Shown one piece after another: positions 29,691 to 40,819 of a stretch of DNA of 64,000 bases; positions within the stretch are counted from its first letter, which is position 1; the number at the start of each line of letters is the position of its first letter. The DNA is from Nocardioides malaquae (GTDB lineage: Bacteria; Actinomycetota; Actinomycetes; Propionibacteriales; Nocardioidaceae), in contig NZ_JADCSA010000007.1 of the NCBI RefSeq assembly GCF_015070385.1, positions 124,001-188,000 of the forward strand. The letters run 5' to 3'. The translations under genes and the position numbers were made by a program. Under the pieces are notes generated by a model. That model saw only the letters and a list, made by a program, of their open reading frames with translations, ran no database searches and was not told the DNA's origin.

Positions 29691-30313
29691 GCGTCCTCTC
29701 CTGGGCCGGGCAGCACGTAGCAGTTCATCCGGCGGCCTTCCGGGGTCTCGTACTGACCGGCGAGCTGCCAGCCGTTGCGGCAGTAGAAGGCGTTGGCAGC
29801 CTCGTTGTCGTCACGATCCGTGACGAGGTAAGCCCCCATGCCGGCCGCGTGTGCGGCCTCCCTGAAACGACTGATGAGACGAGAGCCCGTGCCGGTCGCC
29901 TGGGACGCGGGCTCGACACAGATCGAGCTCAGCAGGGCACCCTCCACCTCGATCGGCACCTGGCCTCGGTAGAGCACAGCCTTGAGCAGCCGCGGCGCGG
30001 CCGTCGGGCGACGCAGCACGGCCACCACCGAGGCGACCATGAAACCGAGGAGCCGGCGGCGCAGCAGCCGGGAGAAGAAGCCAGCCGGCTGCGTGCTTCC
30101 GACCACCGCACCCAAGAGGGCACCGTCGGGCGTCCGCGCCACCGCCGTGATGGCGCTGGGGTCTCCCAGGAAACCGCGGTAGAACTCCTGCAGGAACCGC
30201 GGGCCCAGCTGGCTCAGGAAGAAGCCGGGGAACGAGCGCACATGGAGGTCAGCGCACTCTCGCACGTCACTCTCACGCAGCTCACGCACCACCGGGTCAG
30301 CCACGACGACCAC
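29687..30313 (-). CDS. GNAT family N-acetyltransferase
   Basis: 208 aa; GTG 30313 or GTG 30304 start. VEGALLSSICVEPASQATGTGSRLISRF holds motif A (acetyl-CoA pyrophosphate loop, here ATGTGSRL), and TDRDDNEAANAFYCRNGWQLAGQY is motif B. Set in the FucNAc operon after an aminotransferase and the phosphoglycosyl transferase, it may acetylate an amino sugar made by the DegT enzyme. It overlaps its neighbours on both sides. The substrate is inferred from position only. Confidence 0.8.
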   Translation of the reverse strand: MVVVADPVVRELRESDVRECADLHVRSFPGFFLSQLGPRFLQEFYRGFLGDPSAITAVARTPDGALLGAVVGSTQPAGFFSRLLRRRLLGFMVASVVAVLRRPTAAPRLLKAVLYRGQVPIEVEGALLSSICVEPASQATGTGSRLISRFREAAHAAGMGAYLVTDRDDNEAANAFYCRNGWQLAGQYETPEGRRMNCYVLPGPGEDA

Positions 30314-31529
30314 CTCCGGCAGCCTTCACCAACAGGTCCTCCACCCGGGAGGCTCCGGTGTCGAAACTGAATTCACGCTCATAGAAATCGCGCGCGAGGA
30401 CACCCCGACGCGCCGCCTCCTCACGGCCCTGCCCACTCAACTCGCGCAGATGCCGCGCCAGACCGTCGACGTCGCCCGGAGCGACGGCCGCACCTCCCGA
30501 CTGACGTACGACGTCGGCGGCGTCGCCGACGAGGGCTCCGACGATCGGCCGACCGCTGGCCAGCACCGCCTGGACCTTGCTCGGCATCGTCGTCGCCGCC
30601 AGCGGATGGTCGTTGAGCCCCACGTAGTGCACGTCCGCCGTCGCGTTGAGCCGAGCCATGCCATCGGCGTCGAGGCGGCCCACGAAGCGGACGTTGCTCG
30701 CGCCCACCCGCCGTGCACGCTCCCGCAGCTCGTCCTCGTGGGTCCCCGAACCGGCCACCAAGCACATCAAGTCCAGGTCGGTCACCCGAGCGCAGGCGTC
30801 GATCAAGGTCTCCAGGTCCTGGGCGCCGCCCAGGGTGCCGGCGTAGGCAACGGTCAGCGTGTCGTCCGCGACATCCCACCCACGCGCGGTTGCCCTCGGC
30901 TGTGGCTGGTGCACCTGCTCGTCCGCCCACATGGGTGCGTAGGCCAGCTTGTCCCGGGGAACGCCGCGGGAAGCCAGGACGTCGCCGACACCGGGCGAGA
31001 TGTAGGCAACCACGGACCCGGCGTCGTACATGCGGTCACACAACGCGGTGAGCGGTCGCTCGGCGATCCGACCGACGCCTCCACCGAGACCGCTGGCGAG
31101 CACGGTGTCGGGCCACAGGTCGAGGACATGCACGACGCTGGGGATGCCCCGTCGATGCAAGGCCAGCATCGGCCAGGCAACCGTCACCGGTGAATAGTTG
31201 ACCCAGAGCGCGTCGACGTCGGCCATGGCATCGAGTCCTGACATCCGGGCCGAAGCGGCGAAGCTCGCGTAGTTGGCCACGCGCCGGAGCGCCGACTGGT
31301 CGTGGTTGGGGTAGAGCGCCACCCGCCGCACGTGAACACCGTTGACCTGCGAGTCGAGTCGTCGTTGCTGCTTCCAGCCCTCCGCAATCCGACCGTGAGG
31401 GTAGTTGGGGAAGCCAGTGAGCACCGTGACCTCGTGGCCACGCGCGGCGAGACCCTCGGCGAGCCCCGTGGGGAGCGAAGCAGGCCCGGGCTCGGGCGCA
31501 TACCACTGCGTGAGCAGTCCGATCTTCAA
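30297..31529 (-). CDS. Family 4 glycosyltransferase, WbuB-like (possible FucNAc transferase)
   Basis: 410 aa. TQWYAPEPGPASLPTGLAEGL, VLTGFPNYPHGRI, VLDLWPDTVLASG and TTMPSKVQAVLASGRPIVG are the hallmark segments of the WbuB/colanic-type subfamily, whose E. coli O26 member transfers L-FucNAc. UDP-L-FucNAc is made by the same operon, so this gene is the best candidate to use it. It is followed by the GNAT gene (overlap) and preceded by the phosphoglycosyl transferase (1-bp gap). Confidence 0.87.
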   Translation of the reverse strand: MKIGLLTQWYAPEPGPASLPTGLAEGLAARGHEVTVLTGFPNYPHGRIAEGWKQQRRLDSQVNGVHVRRVALYPNHDQSALRRVANYASFAASARMSGLDAMADVDALWVNYSPVTVAWPMLALHRRGIPSVVHVLDLWPDTVLASGLGGGVGRIAERPLTALCDRMYDAGSVVAYISPGVGDVLASRGVPRDKLAYAPMWADEQVHQPQPRATARGWDVADDTLTVAYAGTLGGAQDLETLIDACARVTDLDLMCLVAGSGTHEDELRERARRVGASNVRFVGRLDADGMARLNATADVHYVGLNDHPLAATTMPSKVQAVLASGRPIVGALVGDAADVVRQSGGAAVAPGDVDGLARHLRELSGQGREEAARRGVLARDFYEREFSFDTGASRVEDLLVKAAGGGRRG

Positions 31530-31530
31530 G

Positions 31531-32117
31531 TCAGTCCTCCGCCACCGTCCGCAGCGTGCGGAAAATGATCTTCAGGTCGCCGACGAACGAGCGTGTGCGC
31601 ACGTAGTCGCGGTACATCGCGACCTTGCGCGGCAGGATCACTTCCACATAATGACGCTCGGGGTCAACGACCTCGGCCAACTCCTCGGCCTCCCGACGGA
31701 ACGCGATCGAGGCGGGATCGGTGATCCCCGGGCGCACGGAGAGGATCTCCGCCCGCGCCGCGGCGGGCCACTCGGCGACGTACTTGGCCACCTCGGGACG
31801 CGGTCCCACGAGGCTCATCTCGCCTCGGAGCACGTTGACCAACTGCGGTAACTCGTCGATCTTCGTCGACCGCAGCCAGCGACCCGAGCGGGTGATGCGT
31901 GGGTCGTGTCCGGTCGTCACCTGGGCTCCGCCGACGTCGTTGCGCATCGTGCGGAACTTGAGGATGCGGAAGGGGCGGCCGTGCCGGCCAACGCGCTCCT
32001 GTGTGAAGAGCACCGGCGCACCCGCCTCCGCCCTCACCGCGATGGCAGCGACCAGCAACAGGGGGCTCGTCAGCAAGAGGCCGCCCGCCGCAGCGACGAC
32101 GTCCAGCAGGCGTTTCA

Positions 32118-32118
<1 letters not shown>
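31531..32118 (-). CDS. Initiating phosphoglycosyl transferase (monotopic, PglC-like)
   Basis: 195 aa. One hydrophobic re-entrant helix (residues 5-27), then RVGRHGRPFRILKFRTM, RITRSGRWLRSTKIDELPQL with the catalytic Asp-Glu pair, and GEMSLVGPRPEVAKYV. It transfers a sugar-1-phosphate from a UDP-sugar to undecaprenyl phosphate on the inner membrane face, starting each glycan unit. The short PglC form prefers UDP-diNAcBac, QuiNAc or similar 6-deoxy HexNAc donors. Overlap with the aminotransferase gene supports an amino-6-deoxy sugar as first residue. Confidence 0.92.
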
Positions 32119-33265
<1,147 letters not shown>

Positions 33266-33269
<4 letters not shown>

Positions 33270-34297
33270 CGGTCAGCGCCGATCAGCGCACGGAACGCGG
33301 GCAACGCCATCAGCAGATCCACAGTGCCGTCCACGTCCAGACGCTCGGTGTTGTGGGAGTGGTAGTCGTCGATGGTCGACTCCTCCCGGTCGCCCTCGTC
33401 GAAGTACTGCCCGTAGTTCAGGTCGCGGGCGTCCACCGAGACGCGGAAGTAGTCACCCTGGTCCTCGGAGCGCGCGAGCTCCTCGCGGGTGGCGAGCGTC
33501 TCGTACAGCTTCTCGCCATGACGCGTGCCGATCACCTTGAGCTCGGGCTCGATGCCCATCGCCTTGCCGACCGCCTTCGCCAGCACCTCGACGGTGGAAG
33601 CCGGCGCCTTGCGGATGAAGAGGTCGCCGGGCTCGGCGTGCTCGAAGGCGTGGTCGACCAGCAGCACCGCCTCCTCCAGCGACATCAGGAAGCGCGTCAT
33701 GTGCGGGTCGGTGAGCGTGAGGGGCCGGCCCGCCTTCAGCTGCTCCACGAAGAGCGGGATGACCGAGCCGCGCGACGCCATCACGTTGCCGTAGCGCACG
33801 GTGGAGACCGTCGTGCGGGCGGTGGGGTTGTTGCGGGCGAACGCCTGTGCCACCTTCTCCATCATCGCCTTGGACATGCCCATCGCGTTGACGGGGTAGG
33901 CGGCCTTGTCGGTGCCGAGGCAGACGAGGGAGGTCACGCCGTTGGCGTTGCTGGCCTCGATCACGTTGGAGGAGCCCAGGACGTTGGTCTTCACGGCCTC
34001 GAGCGGGAAGAACTCGCAACTCGGCACCTGCTTGAGGGCGGCTGCATGGAAGACGAAGTCGACGCCGCGGGTGGCGCGGTCGATGCTGTCGTAGTCGCGG
34101 ACGTCGCCGATGTAGAACCGGACCCGGGAGTCACCCAGCGCGCGACGCATGTCGTCCTGCTTGAGCTCGTCGCGGCTGAAGATCCGGATCTCCCGGACGT
34201 CGGACTCGAGCAACTGCTTCACCATCGTGGACCCGAACGATCCGGTGCCCCCGGTGACCAGAACCGTGGCCTGGTTGGCCGCAGTCAATGCGTGCAC
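33266..34297 (-). CDS. capE: UDP-N-acetylglucosamine 4,6-dehydratase/5-epimerase (CapE/FnlA)
   Basis: 343 aa. [17 protein letters not shown] (cofactor loop), [60 protein letters not shown] and [15 protein letters not shown] are close to S. aureus CapE throughout. The active site has Met instead of Tyr before x3-Lys, as is normal for this subfamily. It makes the 4-keto-L-sugar that CapF and CapG turn into UDP-L-FucNAc. First gene of the leftward operon; GTG start at 34297. Confidence 0.94.
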
Positions 34298-34330
34298 GCT
34301 TCCCCACTTCCCTCGCGGACGATGAAGGCA

Positions 34331-34336
34331 AGCCTA
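34331..34336 (-). promoter_or_regulatory. Possible -10 element of the capE operon
   Basis: On the minus strand TAGGCT lies 33 bases before the capE GTG, followed by a short leader containing GGGAAG near the start. No clear -35. Confidence 0.35.
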
Positions 34337-34389
34337 AGGGGTGGAACGGGCCCGGCCGGACAATGCTCACCGCCGCCCCTCAGAACCCC

Positions 34390-34395
34390 TAGGAT
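34390..34395 (+). promoter_or_regulatory. -10 element of the UDP-glucose dehydrogenase gene (leaderless)
   Basis: TAGGAT ends 6 bases before the GTG at 34402. At that distance transcription would begin at or next to the start codon, giving a leaderless mRNA, common in actinobacteria. No ribosome site is present. Confidence 0.5.
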
Positions 34396-34401
34396 CGTCC
34401 G

Positions 34402-35577
34402 GTGACCAAGACTCGCATCGCCGTCGTGGGCATGGGCTACGTGGGCCTCTCGAACGCCGTGCTGCTCGCCCAGCACCACACGGTGACCGGCGTGGAGATC
34501 GACGCCGAGAAGTTGAGCCTCCTGCGCCAAGGAATCTCTCCGATCCACGACGACGACATCAGCGACTTCCTCGCGCACCGCCGCCTGGACCTCGCGTTCA
34601 CCGACTCGGCCGAATCCGCCTACCGCGACGCCGAGTTCGTGGTCATCGCCACGCCCACCAACTACGACCCGTCGACCAACCACTTCAACACGACGTCGGT
34701 CGACTCCGTCATAAGAGCGGTCGCCGCAGCCAACCCCAGCGCCACCATGGTCATCAAGTCGACCATTCCGGTCGGGTTCGTCGAGGAGGCGCGCACGCGC
34801 CTCGGGACCGACAACGTGATCTTCTCGCCCGAGTTCCTTCGCGAGGGCAGGGCGTTGCACGACAACCTGCATCCCTCGCGCATCGTGGTGGGCGAGGAGT
34901 CGGAGCGAGCATCGAAGTTTGCCGCCCTGTTGCTCGAGGGCGCCGAGACCAAGGACGCGCCGGTCCTCTTCACCGACCCCACCGAGGCCGAGGCGATCAA
35001 GCTCTTCGCCAACACCTACCTCGCGATGCGCGTGGCCTACTTTAACGAACTCGACTCGTTTGCGCTGAGCCACGGCCTCGACACTCGGCAGATCATCACG
35101 GGTGTCGGGCTCGACCCCCGCATTGGCGACCACTACAACAACCCGAGCTTTGGCTACGGCGGCTACTGCCTGCCCAAGGACTCCAAGCAGCTGCTTGCGA
35201 ATTATGCCGACGTGCCCCAGACCCTCATCCGGGCGATCGTCGAGGCCAATGTGACCCGCAAGGACTTCGTCGCCAACGACATCCTGGCGCGTAGCCCCCG
35301 AGTCGTGGGCATCCACCGCCTCATCATGAAGTCCGGCAGCGACAACTTCAGGGAGTCCTCGGTGCAGGGCATCATGAAGCGCATCAAGGCCAAAGGCGTC
35401 GAGGTCATCGTCCACGAGCCTGCTCTGGACGAGCCCACCTTCTACAACTCCGAGGTCGTCAACGACCTGGCTGAGTTCAAGACCCGCGCCGACGTCATCG
35501 TCACCAACCGTCGCGCCCCTGACCTGGACGACGTGGCCGAGAAGGTCTACACGCGCGACGTCAAAGGCACCGACTGA
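34402..35577 (+). CDS. UDP-glucose 6-dehydrogenase-type nucleotide sugar dehydrogenase
   Basis: 391 aa from GTG 34402. [19 protein letters not shown] (NAD loop), [53 protein letters not shown] and [15 protein letters not shown] with catalytic Cys256. This form, with the YGGYCLPKD active site and short length, matches Ugd enzymes that oxidise UDP-glucose to UDP-glucuronate. It opens the rightward operon; the next gene is 150 bp away, so partial independence is possible. Confidence 0.9.
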   Translation: MTKTRIAVVGMGYVGLSNAVLLAQHHTVTGVEIDAEKLSLLRQGISPIHDDDISDFLAHRRLDLAFTDSAESAYRDAEFVVIATPTNYDPSTNHFNTTSVDSVIRAVAAANPSATMVIKSTIPVGFVEEARTRLGTDNVIFSPEFLREGRALHDNLHPSRIVVGEESERASKFAALLLEGAETKDAPVLFTDPTEAEAIKLFANTYLAMRVAYFNELDSFALSHGLDTRQIITGVGLDPRIGDHYNNPSFGYGGYCLPKDSKQLLANYADVPQTLIRAIVEANVTRKDFVANDILARSPRVVGIHRLIMKSGSDNFRESSVQGIMKRIKAKGVEVIVHEPALDEPTFYNSEVVNDLAEFKTRADVIVTNRRAPDLDDVAEKVYTRDVKGTD

Positions 35578-35727
35578 GCCGGTCCGCCGACTGGAACGAG
35601 CGCGCGAGGCGGCGAGAAAGTTCCGCAGATCCAACCTCATGCACGACTGGGGTCGGTCACCTGACACAATCGGGCAGTCAATAGTTTCAAGCGCCTCCTG
35701 GATGCGAGGCCACCGGGGGTCAGGGTC

Positions 35728-36336
35728 GTGAATTCCATCCGCATCGTTGACAGCGCTGAAGTGCACGAACGTGCCTCCGTGGGTGACGGATCCTCGATCT
35801 GGCACCTGGCGCAGGTGCGGGAGGACGCTTCCCTCGGGGAGAACTGCGTCGTGGGTCGAGGCGCGTACATCGGCTCCGGCGTGACCCTTGGGGACAACTG
35901 CAAGGTGCAGAACTACGCCCTGCTGTACGAACCGGCCACCCTGGCCGACGGCGTCTTCGTCGGCCCCGCCGTGGTGCTGACCAACGACACCTACCCGCGC
36001 GCCATCAACCCGGACGGCTCCATCAAGTCCGCCTCCGACTGGGAGGCGACCGGTGTCCACATCGGCAAGGGCGCTGCCATCGGCGCTCGCTCAGTCTGCG
36101 TCGCCCCGGTGACGATCGGCGCGTGGGCCCTCGTCGCTGCCGGGTCGGTGGTCACCAAGGACGTGCCCGACCACGCGCTCGTGGCCGGCGTGCCGGCGCG
36201 CCAGCTCGGATGGGTGGGCCGCACCGGTCACCGCCTGACCGAGGGCGAGCCCGGCCACTTCACCTGCCCCGACACGGGCGAGCAATTCATCGAGACCGAC
36301 GGTCGCCTGGCCGTCAAGGAAGGCGAGCAGCCGTGA
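35728..36336 (+). CDS. wbpD: UDP-2-acetamido-3-amino-2,3-dideoxy-glucuronate N-acetyltransferase (WbpD/WlbB)
   Basis: 202 aa, GTG start. A left-handed beta-helix built of hexapeptide repeats runs from about residue 12 to 155 ([68 protein letters not shown]), ending in a tail with [11 protein letters not shown] seen in WbpD/WlbB. It acetylates the 3-amino group made by WbpE. The gene overlaps wbpE (GTGA). The full wbpD-E-B-A set in order leaves little doubt about the pathway. Confidence 0.9.
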   Translation: MNSIRIVDSAEVHERASVGDGSSIWHLAQVREDASLGENCVVGRGAYIGSGVTLGDNCKVQNYALLYEPATLADGVFVGPAVVLTNDTYPRAINPDGSIKSASDWEATGVHIGKGAAIGARSVCVAPVTIGAWALVAAGSVVTKDVPDHALVAGVPARQLGWVGRTGHRLTEGEPGHFTCPDTGEQFIETDGRLAVKEGEQP

Positions 36337-37421
36337 GCGAGTTCATTCCCCCCGCCAAGCCGATCATCGGCGACGAGGAGCGTGAGGCGGTCGACCGCGT
36401 CATGCGCTCGGGCATGATCGCTCAGGGCCCCGAGGTCGCGGCCTTCGAGCAGGAGTTCGCCGAGCACTTCGGTCTCGGTCGCGCCTGCGTCGCGGTCAAC
36501 TCCGGCACCTCCGGCCTCCACCTGGGTCTGCTGTCGTCGGGCGTGAAGGCCGGTGGCGAAGTCATCGTCCCGTCGTTCACCTTCGCCGCGACCGCCAACT
36601 CGGTCGCCCTGACCGGCGCCACCCCGGTCTTCGCCGACATCGACCCGGTGACTTTCTGCCTCGACCCGGCCAGCGTCGAGGCGTCCATCACCGACAAGAC
36701 CGTCGGCATCATGCCGGTGCACCTCTACGGCCACCCGGCCAACATGCCGGCCCTGCAGGAGATCGCGGACCGCCACGGGCTGCGCCTCTTCGAGGATGCT
36801 GCGCAGGCGCACGGCGCGTCGCTCAACGGCACGCCGGTCGGCGCGTTTGGTGACTTCGCGATGTTCTCGCTCTACCCGACGAAGAACATGACGTCCGGTG
36901 AGGGCGGCATGGTCTCTGTCGCCAACGCCGAGATCGAGCGCACCATGCGTCTCTACCGCAACCAGGGCATGGAGCGGCAGTACGAGAACGAGGTCGTCGG
37001 CTTCAACAACCGCATGACCGACATCCACGCCGCCATCGGCCGGGTGCAGCTGACGAAGGTCGGCGACTGGACTGCCAAGCGCCAGTCCAACGCGGCGTTC
37101 CTCACCGAGAACCTCGCCGGCGTCCAGGCTCCCCGGGTCAGCGAGGGCGCCGTGCACGTCTACCACCAGTACACGGTGCGGGTGCCCGAGGACCGCGACG
37201 GCCTGGCCGCCGCGCTGAAGTCGGAGTACAACATCGGCTCGGGCATGTTCTACCCGATCCCCAACCACGAGCTCGCGCCCTTCCAGGTCGACGTCGAGCT
37301 GCCCGAGACCGCCGCGGCGGCACGTGAGTGCCTGTCGCTGCCGGTGCACCCGTCGGTCGACCAAGCCGGCCTGGAGCGCATCGTCGAAGCGGTCAACACC
37401 TTGGCGAAGGCAGGTGCGTGA
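36333..37421 (+). CDS. wbpE: UDP-2-acetamido-2-deoxy-3-oxo-glucuronate aminotransferase (WbpE/WlbC)
   Basis: 362 aa from GTG 36333. [47 protein letters not shown] and [15 protein letters not shown] with Schiff-base Lys184. [14 protein letters not shown] is the conserved C-terminal block. It uses glutamate to aminate C3 of the 3-keto uronate made by WbpB. Coupled to both neighbours by overlapping stop/start codons. Confidence 0.92.
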   Translation: MSEFIPPAKPIIGDEEREAVDRVMRSGMIAQGPEVAAFEQEFAEHFGLGRACVAVNSGTSGLHLGLLSSGVKAGGEVIVPSFTFAATANSVALTGATPVFADIDPVTFCLDPASVEASITDKTVGIMPVHLYGHPANMPALQEIADRHGLRLFEDAAQAHGASLNGTPVGAFGDFAMFSLYPTKNMTSGEGGMVSVANAEIERTMRLYRNQGMERQYENEVVGFNNRMTDIHAAIGRVQLTKVGDWTAKRQSNAAFLTENLAGVQAPRVSEGAVHVYHQYTVRVPEDRDGLAAALKSEYNIGSGMFYPIPNHELAPFQVDVELPETAAAARECLSLPVHPSVDQAGLERIVEAVNTLAKAGA

Positions 37422-38419
37422 TGACTGATCTGCGAGTGGGCCTCGTCGGCATCGGCATGATGGGCCGTAACCACGCCCGCGTGCTGCGCTCCATCGACGG
37501 CCTCGACCTCGTCGCGGTCGCTGACCCCGCCGGTGACAAGCACGGCATGGCCGGGCACGCGAAGGTGGTCGACAGCGTCGCCGAGATGATCGCCATCGGC
37601 ATCGACATGGCCGTCGTGGCGACGCCGACGATCTACCACCTCGACACCGGTCTCGAACTGGCCGCGGCCGGGGTGCACACGCTGATCGAGAAGCCGCTGG
37701 CCACCGACACACCCGAGTGCCAGCAGCTGGTGGACGCCTTCGAGTCCGCCGGGCTGGTCAATGCGGTGGGCCACATCGAGCGGTGCAACCCGGCGCTGGT
37801 CGCGCTGCGTCAGCGTCTCGACGCCGGCGAGCTCGGCGAGATCTACCAGGTCGCCACCCGTCGCCAAGGTCCCTTCCCCAACCGCATCGCCGACGTGGGC
37901 GTGGTCAAGGACCTCGCCACCCACGACATCGATCTGACGGGGTGGGTGCTGCAGGACAAGTACCGCACCGTCTCGGCCCACACAGCCCACAAGAGCGGTC
38001 GTCCTCACGAGGATCTGATCTCAGTGACCGCGAAGACCGTGGGCGGCACCGTGGTGAGCCACTTGGTCAACTGGCTGACTCCCTTCAAGGAACGTCTGAC
38101 CGTGGTGACCGGCGACAAGGGTGCGTTCGTCGCCGACACCCTCAATGCCGAGCTCACCTTCCACGAGAACGGCCTGATCGACACCGAGTGGGAGGAGATG
38201 GCGACCTTCCGTGGCGTGTCAGAGGGCAACCGGATCCGGTTCGCGATCCCGAAACCCGAGCCGTTGAAGGTCCAGCACGAGGGGTTCCGCGACGCCGTGC
38301 GCGGCGACGCCTCGCGCATCGTCACCATGCGTGAAGGGATGCGTACGGTCGCGGTGGCCGACGCCTGCATCCAATCCGCGCGTGAAGAGCGCACCGTCAC
38401 CATCGACCAGGAGCTGTGA
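37421..38419 (+). CDS. wbpB: UDP-GlcNAcA 3-dehydrogenase (WbpB/WlbA, Gfo/Idh/MocA family)
   Basis: 332 aa. GLVGIGMMGRNHARVL is the nucleotide loop, VVATPTIYHLD and IEKPLATD the family EKP motif, and GVVKDLATHDIDL the substrate-binding His/Asp region. It oxidises C3 of UDP-GlcNAcA. ATG overlaps the wbpE stop (TGATG-type) and its own stop overlaps wbpA. Confidence 0.92.
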   Translation: MTDLRVGLVGIGMMGRNHARVLRSIDGLDLVAVADPAGDKHGMAGHAKVVDSVAEMIAIGIDMAVVATPTIYHLDTGLELAAAGVHTLIEKPLATDTPECQQLVDAFESAGLVNAVGHIERCNPALVALRQRLDAGELGEIYQVATRRQGPFPNRIADVGVVKDLATHDIDLTGWVLQDKYRTVSAHTAHKSGRPHEDLISVTAKTVGGTVVSHLVNWLTPFKERLTVVTGDKGAFVADTLNAELTFHENGLIDTEWEEMATFRGVSEGNRIRFAIPKPEPLKVQHEGFRDAVRGDASRIVTMREGMRTVAVADACIQSAREERTVTIDQEL

Positions 38420-39714
38420 CCGTGAAGATCGCCGTCATCGGCATGGGCAAGATCGGTCTGCCCCTGGCAGCGCAGTTCGCCGACAAGGGCCACGAGGTCG
38501 TCGGCGTCGACGTCAACGCAGACACCGTCGCGACGATCAACGCCGGCAACGTGCCGTTCCCCGGGGAAGCCCACCTGGACGAATACCTCGCGCGTCTCGT
38601 GCCCGCGGGCAACCTGCGGGCGACCACCGAGTACGCCGACGGCATCCCCGGCGCCGACGCGATCGTCATCGTGGTGCCGCTCTTCGTCGACGCCGACAGC
38701 AAGCCCGACTTCGGCTGGATGGACTCGGCCACCCGCGACCTGGCCGCCAACCTGAGCCCCGGCACCTTGGTGAGCTATGAGACCACGCTGCCTGTCGGCA
38801 CGACCCGCACGCGCTGGAAGCCGATGATCGAGAAGATCAGCGGCCTCGTGGAGGGCGAGGACTTCCACCTCGTCTTCTCGCCGGAGCGCGTGCTCACCGG
38901 TCGGGTCTTCGAAGACCTGCGCAAATATCCCAAGCTCATCGGCGGCCTCACCCGCGCCGGTGCGCAGAAGGCCCGCGAGTTCTACGACGCCGTCCTCGAC
39001 TTCGACGAGCGCCCCGACCTCGAGCGCGGCAACGGCGTGTGGGACCTGGGCTCCGCGGAGGCCTCGGAGATGGCAAAGCTCGCCGAGACCACCTACCGCG
39101 ACGTCAACATCGGCCTGGCCAACCAGTTCTCGCGGTTCGCCGAGGCCAACGGGATCGACGTCTACGAGGTCATCGCCGCGTCGAACTCCCAGCCCTACAG
39201 CCACATCCACACCCCTGGGATCTCCGTGGGAGGCCACTGCATCCCGGTCTACCCGCGCCTCTACCTCTCCACGGACCCCGACGCCGACATCGTGAGCACC
39301 GCACGCGCCGCCAACGCCGCGATGCCGGCGCACGCCATCGACGTCCTCGCCGCCAACTACGGCGACCTGTCCGGAGCCCGCGTCGTCGTGCTCGGCGCCG
39401 CCTACCGCGGTGGGGTCAAGGAGACTGCGTTCTCCGGTGTCTTCGACACCGTGAGCGCGCTGGAGTCGCGCGGTGCCACCGTCACCGTGCACGACCCGAT
39501 GTACACCGACGACGAGTTGGCCAAGCTCGGGTTCAAGGCCCACACCCTCGGCACGCCTGTCGACGCCGCCGTGGTCCACACCGACCACGCGGAGTACGCG
39601 CAGCTCACCGACGCCGACCTGCCCGAGGTGCGCGTGCTCCTCAATGGACGCGCCAACCTGGCCGTCCCGACCGGACTGGCCGACACGCAGGTGACTCTCG
39701 GTCGCGGCGCGTGA
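38416..39714 (+). CDS. wbpA: UDP-N-acetyl-D-glucosamine 6-dehydrogenase (WbpA type)
   Basis: 432 aa, GTG start. VIGMGKIGLPLAAQFADKGHEVVGVDVN (NAD loop), ETTLPVGTTR, SPERVLTGRVFEDLRKYPKLIGG, KLAETTYRDVNIGLANQF and SVGGHCIPVYP with catalytic Cys275. The GGHCIPVYP form and length fit the UDP-HexNAc branch rather than Ugd. It oxidises UDP-GlcNAc to UDP-GlcNAcA, feeding WbpB-E-D, though it is encoded last of the four. Confidence 0.92.
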   Translation: MTVKIAVIGMGKIGLPLAAQFADKGHEVVGVDVNADTVATINAGNVPFPGEAHLDEYLARLVPAGNLRATTEYADGIPGADAIVIVVPLFVDADSKPDFGWMDSATRDLAANLSPGTLVSYETTLPVGTTRTRWKPMIEKISGLVEGEDFHLVFSPERVLTGRVFEDLRKYPKLIGGLTRAGAQKAREFYDAVLDFDERPDLERGNGVWDLGSAEASEMAKLAETTYRDVNIGLANQFSRFAEANGIDVYEVIAASNSQPYSHIHTPGISVGGHCIPVYPRLYLSTDPDADIVSTARAANAAMPAHAIDVLAANYGDLSGARVVVLGAAYRGGVKETAFSGVFDTVSALESRGATVTVHDPMYTDDELAKLGFKAHTLGTPVDAAVVHTDHAEYAQLTDADLPEVRVLLNGRANLAVPTGLADTQVTLGRGA

Positions 39715-39742
39715 TTTGACGTCTCGATCGCCTGGTCATCAC

Positions 39743-40819
39743 ATGCACTCCCTGATCGGCTTCGGACCGGCCAACTACGCGGGACAGGCCCACGCCTGGG
39801 CGGAGGCCGTCCGCGCGCACGAGGGTGTGCCCAGCACGTCCTTCACCTTCAGGCCCCTTCCGCGTGGGCTGGCGAGGACGACCACCTTCGGCTTCGAGAG
39901 CGACCACCTCCTCCCCAATCCGCGACTCCCGCTGCCCGGCTCTGCCCGGAGAGCCGAGCGCTACCTCAACACGCTCTCCCACCTCTTCCTCGACGGTTTC
40001 GTGAACCCCTTTCGAGGCCCTGGGGGTGAACTGAGCGAGGTCATCTCCCGCCGAGACAGCCAAGGTCTCTTCACCGCTCTGATCGCCCACGGCACCGAAC
40101 TGCGCTCCCCCGACCTGCACCGCCAGAACAACGACTGGTCCTACTTCGCCCACGTGGACGACGAGTGGCTCGCAGCCGTGCGTGCCGGCGTGGCCCGCAC
40201 CCAGGCAATCCTGGCGACCCACCCCGGCACGCCCCTCCTCGTCAGCACACCCGACCTCCTCCAGGACGCCCCCGACGCAACGTGGCTCCCGCTGGCACTT
40301 CCCCCACGTCGCCCGCGGCTCCCCGCCACTCCAGGATCGCCACGCCCCGGACCCAAGGACGGACGGCTTCGAGTGCTTCACGTCCCCAGCCGTCGCCGTC
40401 CCGCCATCAAGGGCACAGAGTTCGTGGACCCGGTGCTGCACCGACTGGATGCCGAGGGCATGGTCGACTACGTGTCACCCGAGTGGGTGCCCCATGACGA
40501 GATGGACGGCCTGATGGCGTCCTGCGACGTCGTGATCGACCAATTGCTCACCGGTTCCTACGGTGTCACCGCCTTGGAAGCCATGCGCGCTGGCTGCGTC
40601 GTCATCGGCAACCTCAACGACTTCGTACGCGCCCAGGTCGACGTCCCCGTGCCGATCGTGGATGCGAACCCGGAGACCTTGCGAGAGGTGGTCCTCTCGC
40701 TGAGGGACCGCACGCGCCTCACCGACCTGCGCGACGCCGGCCACCGTTTCGTCAAAGAGGTCCACGACGGTCGACGGTCGGCCAAGGTCATCACCGAGTG
40801 TGCGGACCTTGCCCGGTGA
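39743..40819 (+). CDS. Glycosyltransferase (GT-B, family 4-like)
   Basis: 358 aa from ATG 39743 (a TTG at 39716 would add nine residues). The N-terminal part is poorly conserved. RLRVLHVPSRRRPAIKGTEFVDPVL opens the donor domain, and DVVIDQLLTGSYGVTALEAMRAGCVVIGN carries the acidic donor-binding motif. It follows wbpA by 28 bp and overlaps the next gene (GTGA), so it may transfer the di-N-acetylated uronic acid. Confidence 0.75.
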   Translation: MHSLIGFGPANYAGQAHAWAEAVRAHEGVPSTSFTFRPLPRGLARTTTFGFESDHLLPNPRLPLPGSARRAERYLNTLSHLFLDGFVNPFRGPGGELSEVISRRDSQGLFTALIAHGTELRSPDLHRQNNDWSYFAHVDDEWLAAVRAGVARTQAILATHPGTPLLVSTPDLLQDAPDATWLPLALPPRRPRLPATPGSPRPGPKDGRLRVLHVPSRRRPAIKGTEFVDPVLHRLDAEGMVDYVSPEWVPHDEMDGLMASCDVVIDQLLTGSYGVTALEAMRAGCVVIGNLNDFVRAQVDVPVPIVDANPETLREVVLSLRDRTRLTDLRDAGHRFVKEVHDGRRSAKVITECADLAR

